Below are positions 44,831-57,215 of a stretch of DNA of 64,000 nt, piece after piece. Made by a program: the position numbers and the translations under genes. Every line of letters starts with the position of its first letter. The first letter of the stretch is position 1. This DNA is from Anthonomus grandis grandis (Eukaryota > Arthropoda > Insecta > Coleoptera > Curculionidae), in contig NC_065563.1 of NCBI RefSeq assembly GCF_022605725.1, positions 10,008,518 to 10,072,517 of the forward strand, written 5' to 3'. The notes beneath the pieces were generated by a model that was not told where the DNA came from, ran no database searches, and was given only the letters and a program-made list of their open reading frames with translations.

Positions 44831-47565
44831 TAAACAACGTCAACAAGTGCATAAATTGTTAAAACTTTAAAACTTGAATATTTCGCTAAACAATGAAATT
44901 AATATCAATCAATAGCAACTATTTACAGTGCTTTCATTTCAAAACACCCTTAATAACTTCTTAAATAAAAAAATGTCAATTTAGATATATAAGGGGACAT
45001 TTAATTTCATATTTGACAAAGGCTTATCAATCACCTTCAGCTATCCTTACTTTGATATCTCAAATGAGAACCCCCATCATGTGTCACATTTCTGTAACAG
45101 CAATAAAATTTAACCTTATAGCTTCTAAAAAACCGTAAATTAGACATAATTCTAATTATAATACTACGAGGCTCTATTAAATTATTCTACATTAGATTTC
45201 TAATCCCACATACTCCTAGTTATTTTCTTACGTACCTCTATCTATTTTTATTCCTATTTTTAATAAAAAATTGTATACTTTCAACAACTGAAGTAAAAGC
45301 TCAGTATTTGGGCTGTAACAGATCACGTGAAAAAGCACTTTTATTTTCCTAACTTGGTAAAAGATTTGTTTTGACATAAGGTCTTTAATCTGTTGCTAAA
45401 GCTTGTAGTAGTGAACCAAAACTGGTTATAAGCATGAAGGGATTCCTATGAAATCAACTAGTTCATGACACTAGAGATCCAAACGCCTATAAGGAAACTA
45501 TAATTTCAATGTCTGAGGAAAAAAAACCTAAGAGCTCAACTACCTGGAAAAATGCAAATATTTGACTAAACTGTTTGGATAATAAACTATTCAATTGCCT
45601 ACAATAGTGAACCCTATTCAATGAGTTTTGTCAATTGATACCAACATTACAGACAAGAATAAATATGTAGGGGTTCCTAGGAAAATAACTAGGGTTTCAT
45701 GAAATTGAAGATTAGTAGTATTGAAAGTATTCAGTCTCTTATGTTATAATTTATCACTTAAACGCCCTACTGAGGAAACTATCATGCAAATATCTGACCG
45801 AACTGCTTGGATGATAAATACATTTCTTTTGCTCCTAGTTAATTATTTGGTAATTGTAAAATACAAATCTATTACCTATTGCTTTTCGTATATAAGTCAA
45901 TAAAATATTTATTAGTATTCTTAAATTTGTCCTTAATAGAGTCCCACTAAGATGGTTTTCTCTTCGAATGTATTACCAATCTCAGGAAAAAAAACACACA
46001 CGAAGCGACGCAGATTTTCATTAATTTTCCCGCACGGGATTTGATTGCTATTTGATCCGGGATAAATCGGTCCTGAAATCGACGAGAAAAAATCGTCAAA
46101 AACAAGAAAACGCCCGACGAGAGCGGATTACTTACGGCTTGTAGTTGTCAGATTTTAATTAATTAGCGATTGAGGTTGTATTTTTCTCCTGCCCTGTTTT
46201 TTTTTTCTTTCTCTCGCGTCACGAATGCTTTTGACACGGATATTTACGGTTTCGGGGTTGCTCGGGGGTGAAATTAAACGGGTTGAAAATTTTTCTTTAA
46301 GTAATTGTGTTTATTTGTCTCTTTTATTAATTAATGGGAATTTTATTTTATAGTGTATTTCAAATAGGTTGAGAGTAATTAAATCTTATTTAGTATACAA
46401 AAGGAGTACAGGGATCCTTCAATACCGTATGCCACTTCCATAATTGGCACGGCGGAAAATAATTATTTTTACGGAGAGCAAGTAGTACCACCCGGGTTTC
46501 ACCGGTATTGGGTCGGTTTATGGGTCTTTTTTATTGTTATCCATCGGTACGACAAATTTTTCCATTCGACCATTAACATTTTGTTCAAAATTAAACTTTT
46601 TATTTTAAAATTTAAAAAAATTCTTCTAACTGCATCTTTAGTGTCTTTATCAAGGATTCTGACTGGTATTTCTGTACTATGCTCTGAAAGTTCTACTTCT
46701 TCTGCTTTTCAGTACCGCAAGGGTCTATAAATGATAGATTTTCCTATTCCAGTCATTCAACTTCATCTACAGCAAAACTATGGTGGTCATGTTTTAAGCA
46801 ATCATGCACATTTAAAACAATAACTTTTTTATTGACTGACAATGCAGGTGTACGAGCAGTAGATCTATTATTAGAACTTTTTTCGTTGGATTAAACGTCT
46901 CATCCATTTTTTATCACTGTGTTAGACATAACACTACGACATAACAGCAAATACTATCATTTTTAACACAAATTTTCTTATTATTAGCCCTATTTATTTA
47001 TTTATATCCTGTACCCTTCTTAAGGCATGCGAACTAGGTATTAAGTTTACATACCCTAGGCTCACGGATGACAAACTCTCGGAAATTAAAATTTTATTAC
47101 TCTCCGCTCATTTGAAAGAGAGTATAGTTACTTACAAGCGCTTGAAAATGTATGTCCACGGTTACCCGGCATAGTTCAAATTAAATTTAAGATTTTTAGA
47201 TTTTTTTTTTAGTTTTATGTAGCAACTTTAATGCCCTATCACTCACTTTTTATTGCATAGGCCAAAAGTTATTGACCTTTTGTCCTGAGAAATTTATTGG
47301 AGAACTCATATCCACCATCGATCTGTATAGTAATGAATAGTTTTCACGACAAATTTTATTTGCAATGGACAGCTACATAAGGAATTTTGGACGTGATAAA
47401 ATTGACCGTAAGGTTCTAGAAAACATTACTGGTTTCTCAAATGAGTCTCTGCTGTCTTTATACTGAGCTTTTGCACTCGTTTAATAGAGATTTTTCCGTT
47501 AGTACACTACAGAATCTTTTGTTATACAAGATTTGAGTTTATTGCAAATTTCGGGTTTTTTAATT
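44830..47565. other. no gene seen; probably intronic
   Basis: Mostly AT-rich and non-repetitive. A GC-richer block at about 46000-46280 includes a minus-strand ACAAGCC|GTAAGT splice-donor-like site near 46135. It could be a non-coding or alternative exon of the flanking minus-strand gene, but there is no coding frame to support it. Confidence 0.4.
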
Positions 47566-47569
47566 ATTT

Positions 47570-47945
47570 ATTTATTTATTAAATACGAGGCTCTTTAGCA
47601 TTACGTATCTACAAATAATGGTATTTATTATATAAGAGGTAGAGCTAAGCAAAATACAAATGCAAAAGTAGCTCAATTCGTAATCCATCTTAAGTGTCCT
47701 TAGAAACTATTAAAACTTATATTAAATAAATTAATATTTGGATATAAACTCACAAAACTATTATATGTGTGCACCTAATGATTGGAGAATTTGACAAATA
47801 GTTAAAACAATATCTGATGGTTACAATAAAAATAGGTCTATTGCAAAGAATATGGGAACTACCATTAAAAAATGAGCCATCCAGTACATATGTGGACTCA
47901 GTTAAATTATGTACAACTTTGTAAACAAATATTAAGTCAAAATTC
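47570..47945 (-). pseudogene. Jockey/CR1-type LINE 3' fragment with TAAA tail
   Basis: On the minus strand RNFDLIFVYKVVHNLTESTY and LSNSPIIRCTHIIVL (47935-47750) match the C-terminal segment of these LINEs. The 3' UTR then ends in AATAAATAAATAAAT at 47570-47590 read on that strand. 5'-truncated; it abuts a different LINE at 47955. Confidence 0.65.
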
Positions 47946-47954
47946 CTGGTAGTA

Positions 47955-48965
47955 GTAAGGGTGGGGGAGCTAGAGCTCGGCAAGTAGGCCTGAGCAGTCT
48001 CTTTTCGCCAACCCCAGAATCACCCACCCTTACGCCTCCACTCCCAATGCGCGGTCTCCACTCCGTCGGTCCGTCCTTTTAATAAAGGCTTGCACGTTGT
48101 CCCAGTCCAGATCTTTAAGATCTTCCCGCTGGAGTGTCGTTGCTCCGAAAATTTTCCTTCTCAGGCGACTCCACCTATCACAGATACCTAGTATGTGGTA
48201 TGAAGTTTCCTCCCCTTTACCGCAATTCGGACAGAGTGGGCTTTCTCTTATACCAAGAAGGTGTAGATGCCTGTTTAGATTGTTGTGCCCGGTCAGGATT
48301 CCCACCACGTTTTTGAGACTTTGTCGGGTCTTTGTTAGCAATCGCCTTGCTTTAGAGCCGTCATGGTCTGGTATCATTTCCTTGGCCTGTCTACATCCTT
48401 CTGTCCTTCTCCAATTCTTCCTTGTTTTTTTCCAGGCCCAATGATTAAGTGCCTGGTAGATTTGTTTTTTGCTAAGATCGAGACAAGGTTCGGGGTCTAC
48501 GAAGGGGTTAACGGAACCTTGTATTGCCAGTTCATCGGCCCGCTCATTGCCCTCAACACCTTGGTGTCCTGGGACCCACCTCAGTCTCACTTCCTTGTGT
48601 GCTGCAAGCCTTTCCAATGCGTCTCTGCATTCCTGGACTAGCGCTGAGCTGGCCCTGGGTTTCTGAATCGCCTTGAGGGCAGCTTGACTATCGAAGTAGA
48701 TGCAAATCCCTCCGTCACCTTCCAATGCCTCTCGTTTGTTCGCTACTTCGAGTATAGCAAACACCTCCGCTTGGAAAACTGTGGTGTGTTTCCCTAGCGG
48801 GAAGGATTCCCTTGTGTTCGTTTCCATCCTGTACACTCCGGCTCCGGCTGAACTGGTGCTTTTCATCCATGATCCATCCGTGTACCAGGCCTGGAAACCA
48901 CTTGGCTCTATAACTTGGTTCGCCGACCATTCTTCCCTTGTCGGGATTACGACGCTATTGGTAAA
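47955..48965 (-). pseudogene. RNase H-bearing LINE (I/LOA/R1-like), 5'-truncated
   Basis: An almost intact frame on the minus strand starts inside the polyprotein (NSVVIPTREEW...) and codes an RNase H domain. Its acidic residues are in WYTDGSWMKSTS, TTVFQAEVFAILEV, IYFDSQAALKAIQ and HQGVEGNERADELA. A C-terminal region follows with GCRQAKEMIPDHDGSKARRL, GILTGHNNLNRHLHLLG and a CCHC-like CPNCGKGEETSYHILGIC, to a stop at 48030. This order is that of non-LTR elements of the I/LOA/R1 groups, in which RNase H clears RNA during reverse transcription. The reverse transcriptase is missing. The base composition (near 50% GC) contrasts with the AT-rich surroundings and suggests a young insertion. Confidence 0.85.
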
Positions 48966-51900
48966 AATATTTTTTTTTCTTTGTACATACTTAAAATGCC
49001 CCCTGATGCATAAAACATATCTAAAAAAAATCTACATTGGTAGTAAAGTTATTTAAAAAAAATATTATTCCATTAAACGCATTTTATAAATACTTTAAAT
49101 AGCATAGAATTTACCATACTTAAACGTTTAATTTAAAATTTCAGCTATATTATACTTGCTCATGTTTTTACCTTCAGCAATTTGGTTAATTCTAATAGGG
49201 GACAAATCAACCAATTCTAAAAATAAAATAGTTATTACAAATCGCAAGAGTTTTACATTATATTCATAAAAATGTGTCAATTATTTATTTAAAGTTTCTT
49301 TTACAGAACTGATGCAATCTATGTTTGAGCGTGGTGACTGTATGAGCAATTACATAAAATGTTACCATAAGTAATTAATTAATTAAAAGTTTTACCGAAC
49401 AAACGTTAACAGTCTTGCGGTGAAATTATATTCAGTTTTCAGCATGAATCTAATAATATGGCCAGGGACTGTAAAGAAAGTGCCTGAAAAACTTCCTCCT
49501 GGACAGTTGTTTATCTTAAAGGATATGATTTTAAGTGCTTAAAACTTTGGATGAACATTTTGGTATGTTTTTTGTTGTTAAATTTATTGTTTTATTTATT
49601 TACCAAAATTTTTGATATTTGGCATGCTAAGCCCAATAGATTAATTTAGTCTTTTTTGAAATATTTACAAGTATTTCAAAAATAATAATGCTGTAACCCT
49701 GAACAAATTTGTGCACTACTCCGGTATTGCATTGCTATTATTTCTGTCTCTCTTGTATTGATAACGTCTAATATTTATTGACAGTTTAGAAATTGTCTTG
49801 TCAGTTCATGCACAGTAAAAAGATAATTTTAGTTGCTAAAAGACGAAACGTCGTATAAAAATCTAAAAACATCCCTGTGTAGCACATAGAAAGCGGTAAT
49901 GCAAAAGTACAAATTATTTTCAAATCGAATGACAAATAAGCTCATCAAAAAATAAAATCAATTTTTCAAAATTTTGTGTTTTTTCGAATATCTTCGGAAC
50001 CATTCGGAATTTTTACCTTTTTTAAAAGGCATAAGCTCAAAAATTCTCAACTTTGTCCTAATTTAACCATCTTCGTATTTCTGATAAATTTGGAGATCTT
50101 CATGTTGAGGGTCGAATTTGAAACACCCTGTATATTTTCAGGCATTAAAGTCAATTTTTTACCCTTGTTTGAGATGAAAAAAATGGGAAAACTACATCAG
50201 GGTTTCTGGAACCCCAACTGTCTGGAACTTAAATTAAAAATAAAAAAGCAATTACAACTGCCTCGGAAAAAAAATCAAAAAAATTTCTTGAATGCCTGGA
50301 CCAAATAAAATTTAACAAAATGTACAGTAGGCGCTGGTACTGCCAGGAAAATGTGTTTTAATGAAAATTGGAGATCATTTCATGTGCCTGAAAGAGACAA
50401 AAAATTTAAAAAAGGCTGTCCAGGCACTTTCTATTAAAGATTTCTATCAAAGATTAACAATTAGCAAGTTTTTAAAATTTCTAGATAATTATGCAATTTT
50501 TCTATTACTTTCCAGGCAGTTGAAATTACGTCTATTTTCATTTACGAGCATTTAAAGCAATTAGTTGTTATATCTTCTAAAAAATTTTAGTTAAGTCAAT
50601 TTTTGAAATAACAAAAAGTGCATGGAAAACTACGTCAGGCTATTTTAAAATGCACCAACGTTACCTAAATTGTCTGGAAGAAATAAATAATTAATTTTGC
50701 TTAGAAATATGGACCACAAAAAGTACGTTTTCCCTTATTTACTTAAACGCATTAAGCGTTCGTGTAGACTTGATTATAAGAAAGTGAGCATTAGGTCTAA
50801 TAAGGTTATGCCAAAAAAAGACCATTACTATTCTTAATTTGGGCTTTTTTAGGTTTATTTACGTCCTAAAATAAAAAATGTATAGAATTTTCCCGACACT
50901 TTGGTATTTTTCTAGGATTAATAACTAGCTAATTCTTAAATTTTTAAGGCAATTATGTTAATCTCTTTTAATTAATATTATCATTTATTCCTCGGTTTTT
51001 CGTCTAGGCAGTTGATGTGAAGAAATTGCCTGGCAGAACTACATCAGACTGTCTCAAAATGAAGCAATAAAAATCAGAATCTCAATTTTCAGATTTCAAT
51101 TGCCTGGAAAAATTAGGAACTTTCTTTAATGCTTGGGAAAAGCATTATAAGACAAATTAGAATACATTTAAATTGCCTGGAAGAGACAAATAATTTCCCT
51201 AAAAATAACTTCAACTACCTTTGACACGAGTTTAACTACTAGTGTATAGAGTTAATTGTACAATAAAATTACATGAATGCAGCGAATAAAAAGCATATTT
51301 AAAAAAAACTATCCCATCGGCCTATAGATTTTGCGAATAATTAAATTATAGAGTCCGGGATTCCGGATTGAATGGTAAACCGCCACACACAAACCGTATC
51401 GTATATACAGACCGAAGGCCCGTTTAGACATTAATATGCGTAACCGAAATTGGATTATTTACTTGAACCGGACCCCCTTCTGTCGAATATGGGGGCGCAG
51501 TTTGTCCTTGCCCGCGCCCGATTGATGCAATCATCCTTTATCCAAACATGGTTCTCCCCCTAGCATCAAAATTTGCGTATTTTTAATGACAAAAAGGGAG
51601 GAATTTTGCAGTGTCAACTGTTAATAATTGTTTTAATATTTTTTCGTTAAAAAGAAAAATTATCTCGCTTAAATTTCGTTTACTCTCGTGGAACACCCTT
51701 CATCTATGAAATACCTAAAATAATTAAAGCCATGACTCAAAACTCATTTTCCTATACCTCAATTTTTTTTCATATTATATTTTGCTATATTTGATGAATA
51801 TTAGAAAATTTACATACGAGTTTTGATATATTTTTTTTTCGATCATTGGAAGTTTATTTATTAATTTTTAGTGTATCTTATCACAAATGTCCCTCAAATG

Positions 51901-52164
51901 AGTATTTTTTTAAATAACATATTTTAACATGAGGAATAACCTAACTTTTACATAATTCTTATGTATTTCACTGGTTAAGTAGCATTAAACAATACTGGTA
52001 ACGACAACAAAATTACCATAATTATCTCGAGCCCTTAAATAGACTTTTGGTTAAGTTTTAAATAAGATTACAGCACACATAAATTTATTGACTAAAATGC
52101 AATATAATGAGATAATAAAGTGTACCATAAACTGTACTTAACCGGAACGATTCGTGACATTTTA
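48966..52164. other. no gene seen; reverse ACAGGGTGT repeat and a GC-richer block
   Basis: GACGAAACGTCGT at about 49851 echoes the core of the 23.7-25.9 kb cluster. AAACACCCTGTATATT at about 50122 is a reverse-oriented ACAGGGTGT terminus. TGCCTGGAA-like words recur between 49480 and 51180. Bases 51350-51560 are GC-richer and unique and could be regulatory; that is speculation. Confidence 0.4.
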
Positions 52165-52300
52165 AAGCTGGATTGGTGCAGACAGCCCTGCTCGATCCCC
52201 AGACCTAAACCATCTAGATTATTTCTTATGAGAGGATCTTCGAAGTTATTAGTTTACGCTACTACAGTAGAGGCATCCCGGAGTGAGAGTGGTAAAAAAG
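52165..52300 (+). pseudogene. mariner/Tc1-type transposase fragment
   Basis: SPARSPDLNHLDYFL at about 52185-52230 is the signature around the third catalytic Asp of mariner-class transposases (ARSPDLNPLDYFLW). It is followed by a stop where Trp is expected, then LVYATTVEAS after a shift. Only this scrap remains. Confidence 0.65.
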
Positions 52301-52566
52301 AACGAAATCAAAAGATGCTGGTTTTTGAAGGCAGCATTACCCCAGACACAGTCGAACGCTTTCGATAGGTCGCAAAAAACTGCAGCAAACACCCCACCAC
52401 TGTGAAAGTGAACCAGCACTCCGAACTTGTGCATCGGAATTATTTTTGAGGATTTCAAAGAAGAAGGAAATTCGAAGAAGGAGGATTTGCACGTGTAGTT
52501 ATTATCGACATATAACAATCCGTACATTACTAGAGCGCTACAGTCTGCGAAATCTTCATATATCAA
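52300..52566 (-). pseudogene. rearranged LINE reverse transcriptase fragment
   Basis: On the minus strand FPSSLKSSKIIPMHK joins directly to HSGGVFAAVFCDLSKAFDCV, which is RT motif A. Compared with the LINE at 20.4 kb, the roughly 70 intervening residues are missing. Same family. Confidence 0.7.
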
Positions 52567-53149
52567 CTTGTTGTCGAACTAATGTGACACCTATTAGCAT
52601 CAAAAAATAACAAATTATGCTGCGATTAGCAAAAAGTCAACAATGACAAAAATTAATGACGATTTACCCTGTCAAGCGCCTTAGGAAAATTCCTAGAGAT
52701 GGCGTCTACCTAACAGTCCTATTCCAATCGCCGAATAGATAGGGAAATATAAAAGATCACTCACTTTAAATTCCAATATCTCAAATACTACTTGGACTAT
52801 CTGTATGAAACAAAGAGCATGATGTTCAGAAAAGTATTCTTTGTAAGTTATGTTTAAGGTCTAAACCAGTTTAGGACATATTTAGAGGAATATTCGCGTT
52901 TTTAAGAAGAGGAGTCCTTGGACTGTGTCTGATCTCCGAGTTGAACACTCACTTTATTTTTTTTTTTTTAGATGTGGAAAACATAAGACTTTGTTTATTC
53001 AGTCATAAAAATATAATTTCTAATTTCTAATAATGTCTAATAATACTCCTAAATCATCACAATACTCATATAGGTCAATTTGAAGATACTTCTATAAATT
53101 GTAAGTTTGTCTAGGTATAACTTGTTTTCTTAATACGCATATTTGTAAT
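52567..53149. other. no gene seen
   Basis: AT-rich unique sequence; no frame or repeat identified. Confidence 0.4.
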
Positions 53150-53310
53150 TATATTATTTTGTATAATATTTTATAGTTTTACAATGTAAGACTTGTATGT
53201 TTTTTTCTCTTTGTATCTTTATAAATGCTCGGTTAAGTCAACAGCTTAGCTGACCTTTGCCTAGTTTGAAATAAAGGCGTTTTTATTTATTTATTATTTA
53301 TTATATTCCA
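53150..53310 (+). repeat. probable LINE 3' UTR and tail
   Basis: A T-rich 3' UTR-like stretch containing ATAAATGCTCGGTTAAGTCA ends GAAATAAAGGCGTTTTTATT, then TTATT units, the usual end of Jockey/CR1-type LINEs in insects. No coding remains. Confidence 0.5.
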
Positions 53311-53352
53311 AGTGTTTTTATATAAATAATTAAAAAAAATAATCTGCCTTAC

Positions 53353-53450
53353 TACGGCTCTGTCTTCTCGATCACCGTATAGGATGCTGCGGGCGCCGCG
53401 CCGTTGCTATGGTGACCCAGGAGATGCACCATATCCGAGACAGGCCCGTA
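53353..53450. mobile_element. MITE-like repeat with X-box-like motif (copy 1)
   Basis: Ends TACGGCTCTGTC and GACAGGCCCGTA are imperfect inverted repeats. The GC-rich interior carries CCGTATAGGATGCTGCGGGC and GTTGCTATGGTGAC (53403-53416), close to the RFX X-box. A homologous copy lies at 57216. Similar AT-rich flanks on both sides suggest the full repeat is nearer 180 bp. Confidence 0.6.
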
Positions 53451-53889
53451 CCTGACGATAATTTAAAAAAAGATTAAATTTTTTTTAATGTAATGAACTA
53501 ATTAAGAAATAAACTTGTTATCAGGTAAAGGTTTGTGCCTAATTAAACTCATTTGTTTGTTGCATCTTTGTATATAAAAGAATTGAACATTGATTTTTTT
53601 TCTGAAACAAAATTTCAGTTAGCACTACTGTGTGAGATGGGTCCATAAATATAAAAATTCAGTTAATTTTGTACAATTGTCTGGGTTTTCTGAAAATTGT
53701 ACTTGAATTAGGAAAAGTCTGGTGTTATCCGTAAATTTAAGGTAAAAAATCAGGAAAAAAGTCTTTTTTTTTCAGAAAGTCGTAATAAGGAAAATTTCGT
53801 GTTAATTTAACTACCTGGAAAATCTGAATATTGACGTCAAATGCAGAGAAGTAATGAAGAATTATAATTTATGGTCTCTGAAAGAATTT

Positions 53890-55752
53890 AAGGGCACAGG
53901 GGTAAACTCATTGCAATTTTACTCAAAACTGTGATATTTTTAGGATTGATAGTATTTCATATGTACTTTTACCTCCCATATTCCAAACTAGATAAAACGT
54001 GCTCATTGAAGAGAAAATCTGCTTTAAAAAAAAAGCTATACATGGGCAGAACGAGCTCATTTATTGTGTAAACCGAGCAAAAACGGGCTCATTGTAAAAA
54101 TGAGCGCGTTTTTGCATGCAATGCGTTTCATACATGCTATTATTAAAATTAATTTGTTCCAATGTTTAGTATTATTGCGTCAGTTGGTCGGTCTACTAGA
54201 CGAGAGCGTGCTTGTTTGTTTTCTTTTTTTTTTGTTTTATCCTTAAAACTCAACGTGCATCCTACAAGTACAGGGTGCGAGCTGTGGTAGCAGGTAGCAC
54301 GGAGGAATTTGACCTGTGCCGGAAAGCATTTATTGCTATACATGGCAAATCAAGAAAGAAAGTGGAAATTTTGGTAGCAAGCTTATAGGAAACAGGATAT
54401 ACTCCTGAAGATAAACGAGGTAGGCACCCAAACCATTCTAATAAGCTTCCAGTAAAAAAAATCTAATTTAGAGGCAATTTGTATGGATTTTGCCAAGAAT
54501 CTTTCAGCGCCAAATATACCAACAAATGATACCTGTTACAAAAGGCAGCTATCAACATACGCATTTAATGTTCACGTATTGTCTACCTCTGAGAGCTATT
54601 TTTACGTCTATCCTGAAACCCAAGGAAAAAACGGTTCAGATGATGTGTGCTCACTGCTTCATAACTTCATATATAACCATCTAGATCGAGAAGTAAAGCA
54701 CCTACAAATATTTTGTGATTCATACAGTGGCCAACAAAAAATTTAACCTTTTTTCGTTTTATTCATAACTTAGTCAACAACGAGAAAAGGTTAGAATCAG
54801 CTTCTATCACGTTCCCCATTCGAGGACATTCCTATATGGAATGTGATAAGAGTTTTGGCCTCGTAAAAGCAGAGCAGATCTTCCCAAAGACTGGTTGAAA
54901 ATATTGGAAGAATCCCGCTATTCCCCAACTCCATTTACGGTTATCGAGGTCAATCACACCTTTTTCCGCAGCTGGGGAAAATTTCTTGACAATAGTTACG
55001 CAAAAAAGTCGCCATTCCCATCTAGACCAATCAGAGAAATTAAGATAAATAGAGGACCTTTAATACAGTATCGCACTACATATAATGGATGTTGGGAGCA
55101 AGGAAAAAACCGAAAGTCTTCGCGATTAGCTGTTCGTCATCTTCAAGACAACGAATTTATGCTACCTGAGTTAAGTTATGAAGGTACAATTTTTTTTATT
55201 ATTATTAACGTATTATACTGTTTTTTACGTATTTTATTTATATATTTAGGGCAGCTTCCAATATCTGCTGAGAAGTTTCGGGACCTGCAGCATCTAAAAA
55301 AGTTTTGCAACCAAGCAGCGCAAGACTTTTTTTCAAACCTGCCGCATAACTAATTAACGTATTGGTAAATTTTAAGTATAAGGTCGGTTTTATAGATCTA
55401 CAATAGTAATATCTATTATTTTTTTAGGAATATTGTTTGGAGCCTTCCGCACTAACGACGATCGAGGTTATGATTACTGTGAAAGAACAGGCTCATTTAA
55501 ATAAAATGGACCCCTTTTTCCCCTGTCACTTTTGTACCTGTATGCGATTTTATTATTTTTTTTGTACTGAACGGAAATACAAACAGTCTCAAAACACTTG
55601 AGGGAGTTTGTTTATTGTTTTATCTTCACAAAAAAAAGGTTAATTGATTGAAAAAAGCAACATAGCGTTCGTAAGCTAGAATTTCAACCTTAAAATCGCT
55701 CTGCTGAAAAATCACAAAAATCCTCATGAGCTCCTTTTACCCCTGTGCCCTT
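53890..55752 (+). mobile_element. DNA transposon-like element with 17-bp terminal inverted repeats
   Basis: AAGGGCACAGGGGTAAA (53890-53906) and TTTACCCCTGTGCCCTT (55736-55752) are exact reverse complements. GAGCTCATT-type words recur near both ends (about 54049 and 55727). The only protein relic inside (54265-55352) belongs to a widely repeated arthropod family. Target duplication is unclear; TTAA on the left faces TTCA on the right if the ends are moved inward by two bases. Confidence 0.75.
54265..55352 (+). pseudogene. protein of unknown family inside the TIR-bounded element
   Basis: Segments in order: FDLCRKAFIAIHGKSRKKVE and TGYTPEDKRGRHPNHSNKLP. After a deletion of about 100 residues at 54457 come CMDFAKNLSAPNIPTND, CYKRQLSTYAFNVHVLSTSE, LQIFCDSYSGQQ and NEKRLESASITFPIRGHSYM then ECDKSF. 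After a shift come LKILEESRYSPTPFTVIEVN and PFPSRPIREIKINRG. GQLPISAEKFRDLQHLKKFC and a stop at 55352 close it. A 66-bp GT/AG intron (55184-55249) interrupts YE-G-QLPIS and, being a multiple of three without stops, is readable through. I know the family as an uncharacterised, highly repeated insect protein. The Asp residues in CMDF, FCDS and MECD could form a DDE/D-type triad; that is inference. Confidence 0.7.
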
Positions 55753-56211
55753 CAGTTAGTAATGATATGTTTATATGAAAAAGATAAAATAATACTAAAT
55801 GCAAGCAGTTAAAATAATTTTTTTCCAGGCAGCAAGTTATATATTAAATTCTTCTTCTTAAATTCTTCGAGCATCATCAGACCTGAACGACGGATGACTA
55901 ATAACATACACCTGTTACCAACTAGCTATATGACAATACTCTAGTTAGTGTTAAATCTACAGTTATTAAATATACGTTTATTTGCCAATATCAAAATATC
56001 TAGAAATTACATTAACATAAAAGGGCAATAAAACGGGTATTCACATAAGCTGCACTAATTTGCCACTTGTTTGAGAAACTTTTGATAAGTCACATTCGGT
56101 AAAACAGTCACATTAGGGAATAGGACACTTTTCAATATTGTAGTAACATTTGAAAGTATTTTGTAAAGTCCTTGACATCCTTTTGACCCTTTACTAGTAA
56201 CGCTACAGTTA
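55753..56211. other. no gene seen
   Basis: AT-rich unique sequence containing TTCGAGCATCATCAGACCTG at about 55867. No frame of note. Confidence 0.35.
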
Positions 56212-57118
56212 ATCCTACAGTCTCTCTCCATTTATTTATTAATCAGTCTTTTTAATTCCCGGCATGTTTCGGACACAGCGGTGACTATCATCAGGGGATA
56301 CTAAAGGAAAATAGTTTTAAACAAAGAAACAAAAAGAAATAAGATATAGAAAAACAGTAAAATTAATATAAGGCACTCTTACAAAACTTATGTTAAGCAC
56401 ACCAGGGTTTGAGTCAATGTCAAAAAACCCTTCATTTAATATAATAATAATTACTAGAAATAAATAAATAAAACTACACCAAACAACCACCATTACTGTG
56501 TTAATAGTCAAGTATCACTGTGTTTTAACTCTTCATAGTCTTTTAATACATCGTTCTTGTCCTTTACAGTTTCTTTTTATAGGGTACTGATCCATTGCTT
56601 TCCTTCACAACGTACTAATCAATATGTTAACCGCGCCATTTAATATGTTCTCCATGAACCTTCAACTTTCCTCTTGCTTTCATCAAAAAATTTTTGTAAC
56701 ACACCCTAAGGTACCTGGTGCTTTTAGGACTTCTTAACATAGACGTCACCTATGTTTGAGTTTAGTATTTCCTTTAGCATACTATTCGGTCCAATTATTG
56801 ACGTCTCTATTCAATCTTGTCAACAATAGCATTTAAATAAATAAAATTAAAAATATTAAAAAATAATAATAACTAAATTGTTTTTTGACAAGGACTCAAA
56901 CCCTGGTGTGCTTAATATATAACTGATACCAATTTTAAACTTTTGTGAGTTTGCCTTTTATATTATTTTTAGTTTATTTCTGTGCCTGCCTGTCTTTTTG
57001 TTTCTTTGTTCAGAACTATTTCCTTTTAGTATCCCCTGATGATGGACACCGCTGTGTCCGAAACATGTCGGGAGTTATAAAGACTGATTAATAAAAATAA
57101 ATAGAGGGAGACTGTAGA
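56212..57118. repeat. foldback repeat with arms of about 125 bp
   Basis: The left arm has CTACAGTCTCTCTCCATTTA, CATGTTTCGGACACAGCGGT and ATCATCAGGGGATACTAAAG. The right arm has the inverse order: TTTTAGTATCCCCTGATGAT, CACCGCTGTGTCCGAAACAT and AGAGGGAGACTGTAGAATTT. A second inner pair, CACACCAGGGTTTGAGTC and GACTCAAACCCTGGTGTG complements, lies near 56400-56415 and 56893-56915. Non-coding. Confidence 0.8.
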
Positions 57119-57215
57119 ATTTTACCTTAATCTACGACTCCACTGCAAGTATGGACTATTTCTTCACTATTAATAATTAAAATAATAAAGAAAATACAAA
57201 CAAATTCTTCCGTAC

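Noticed and set aside
48097..49056. Plus-strand frames of 60-118 codons opposite the RNase H LINE
   Set aside because: Shadows of the minus-strand polyprotein; no domain similarity.
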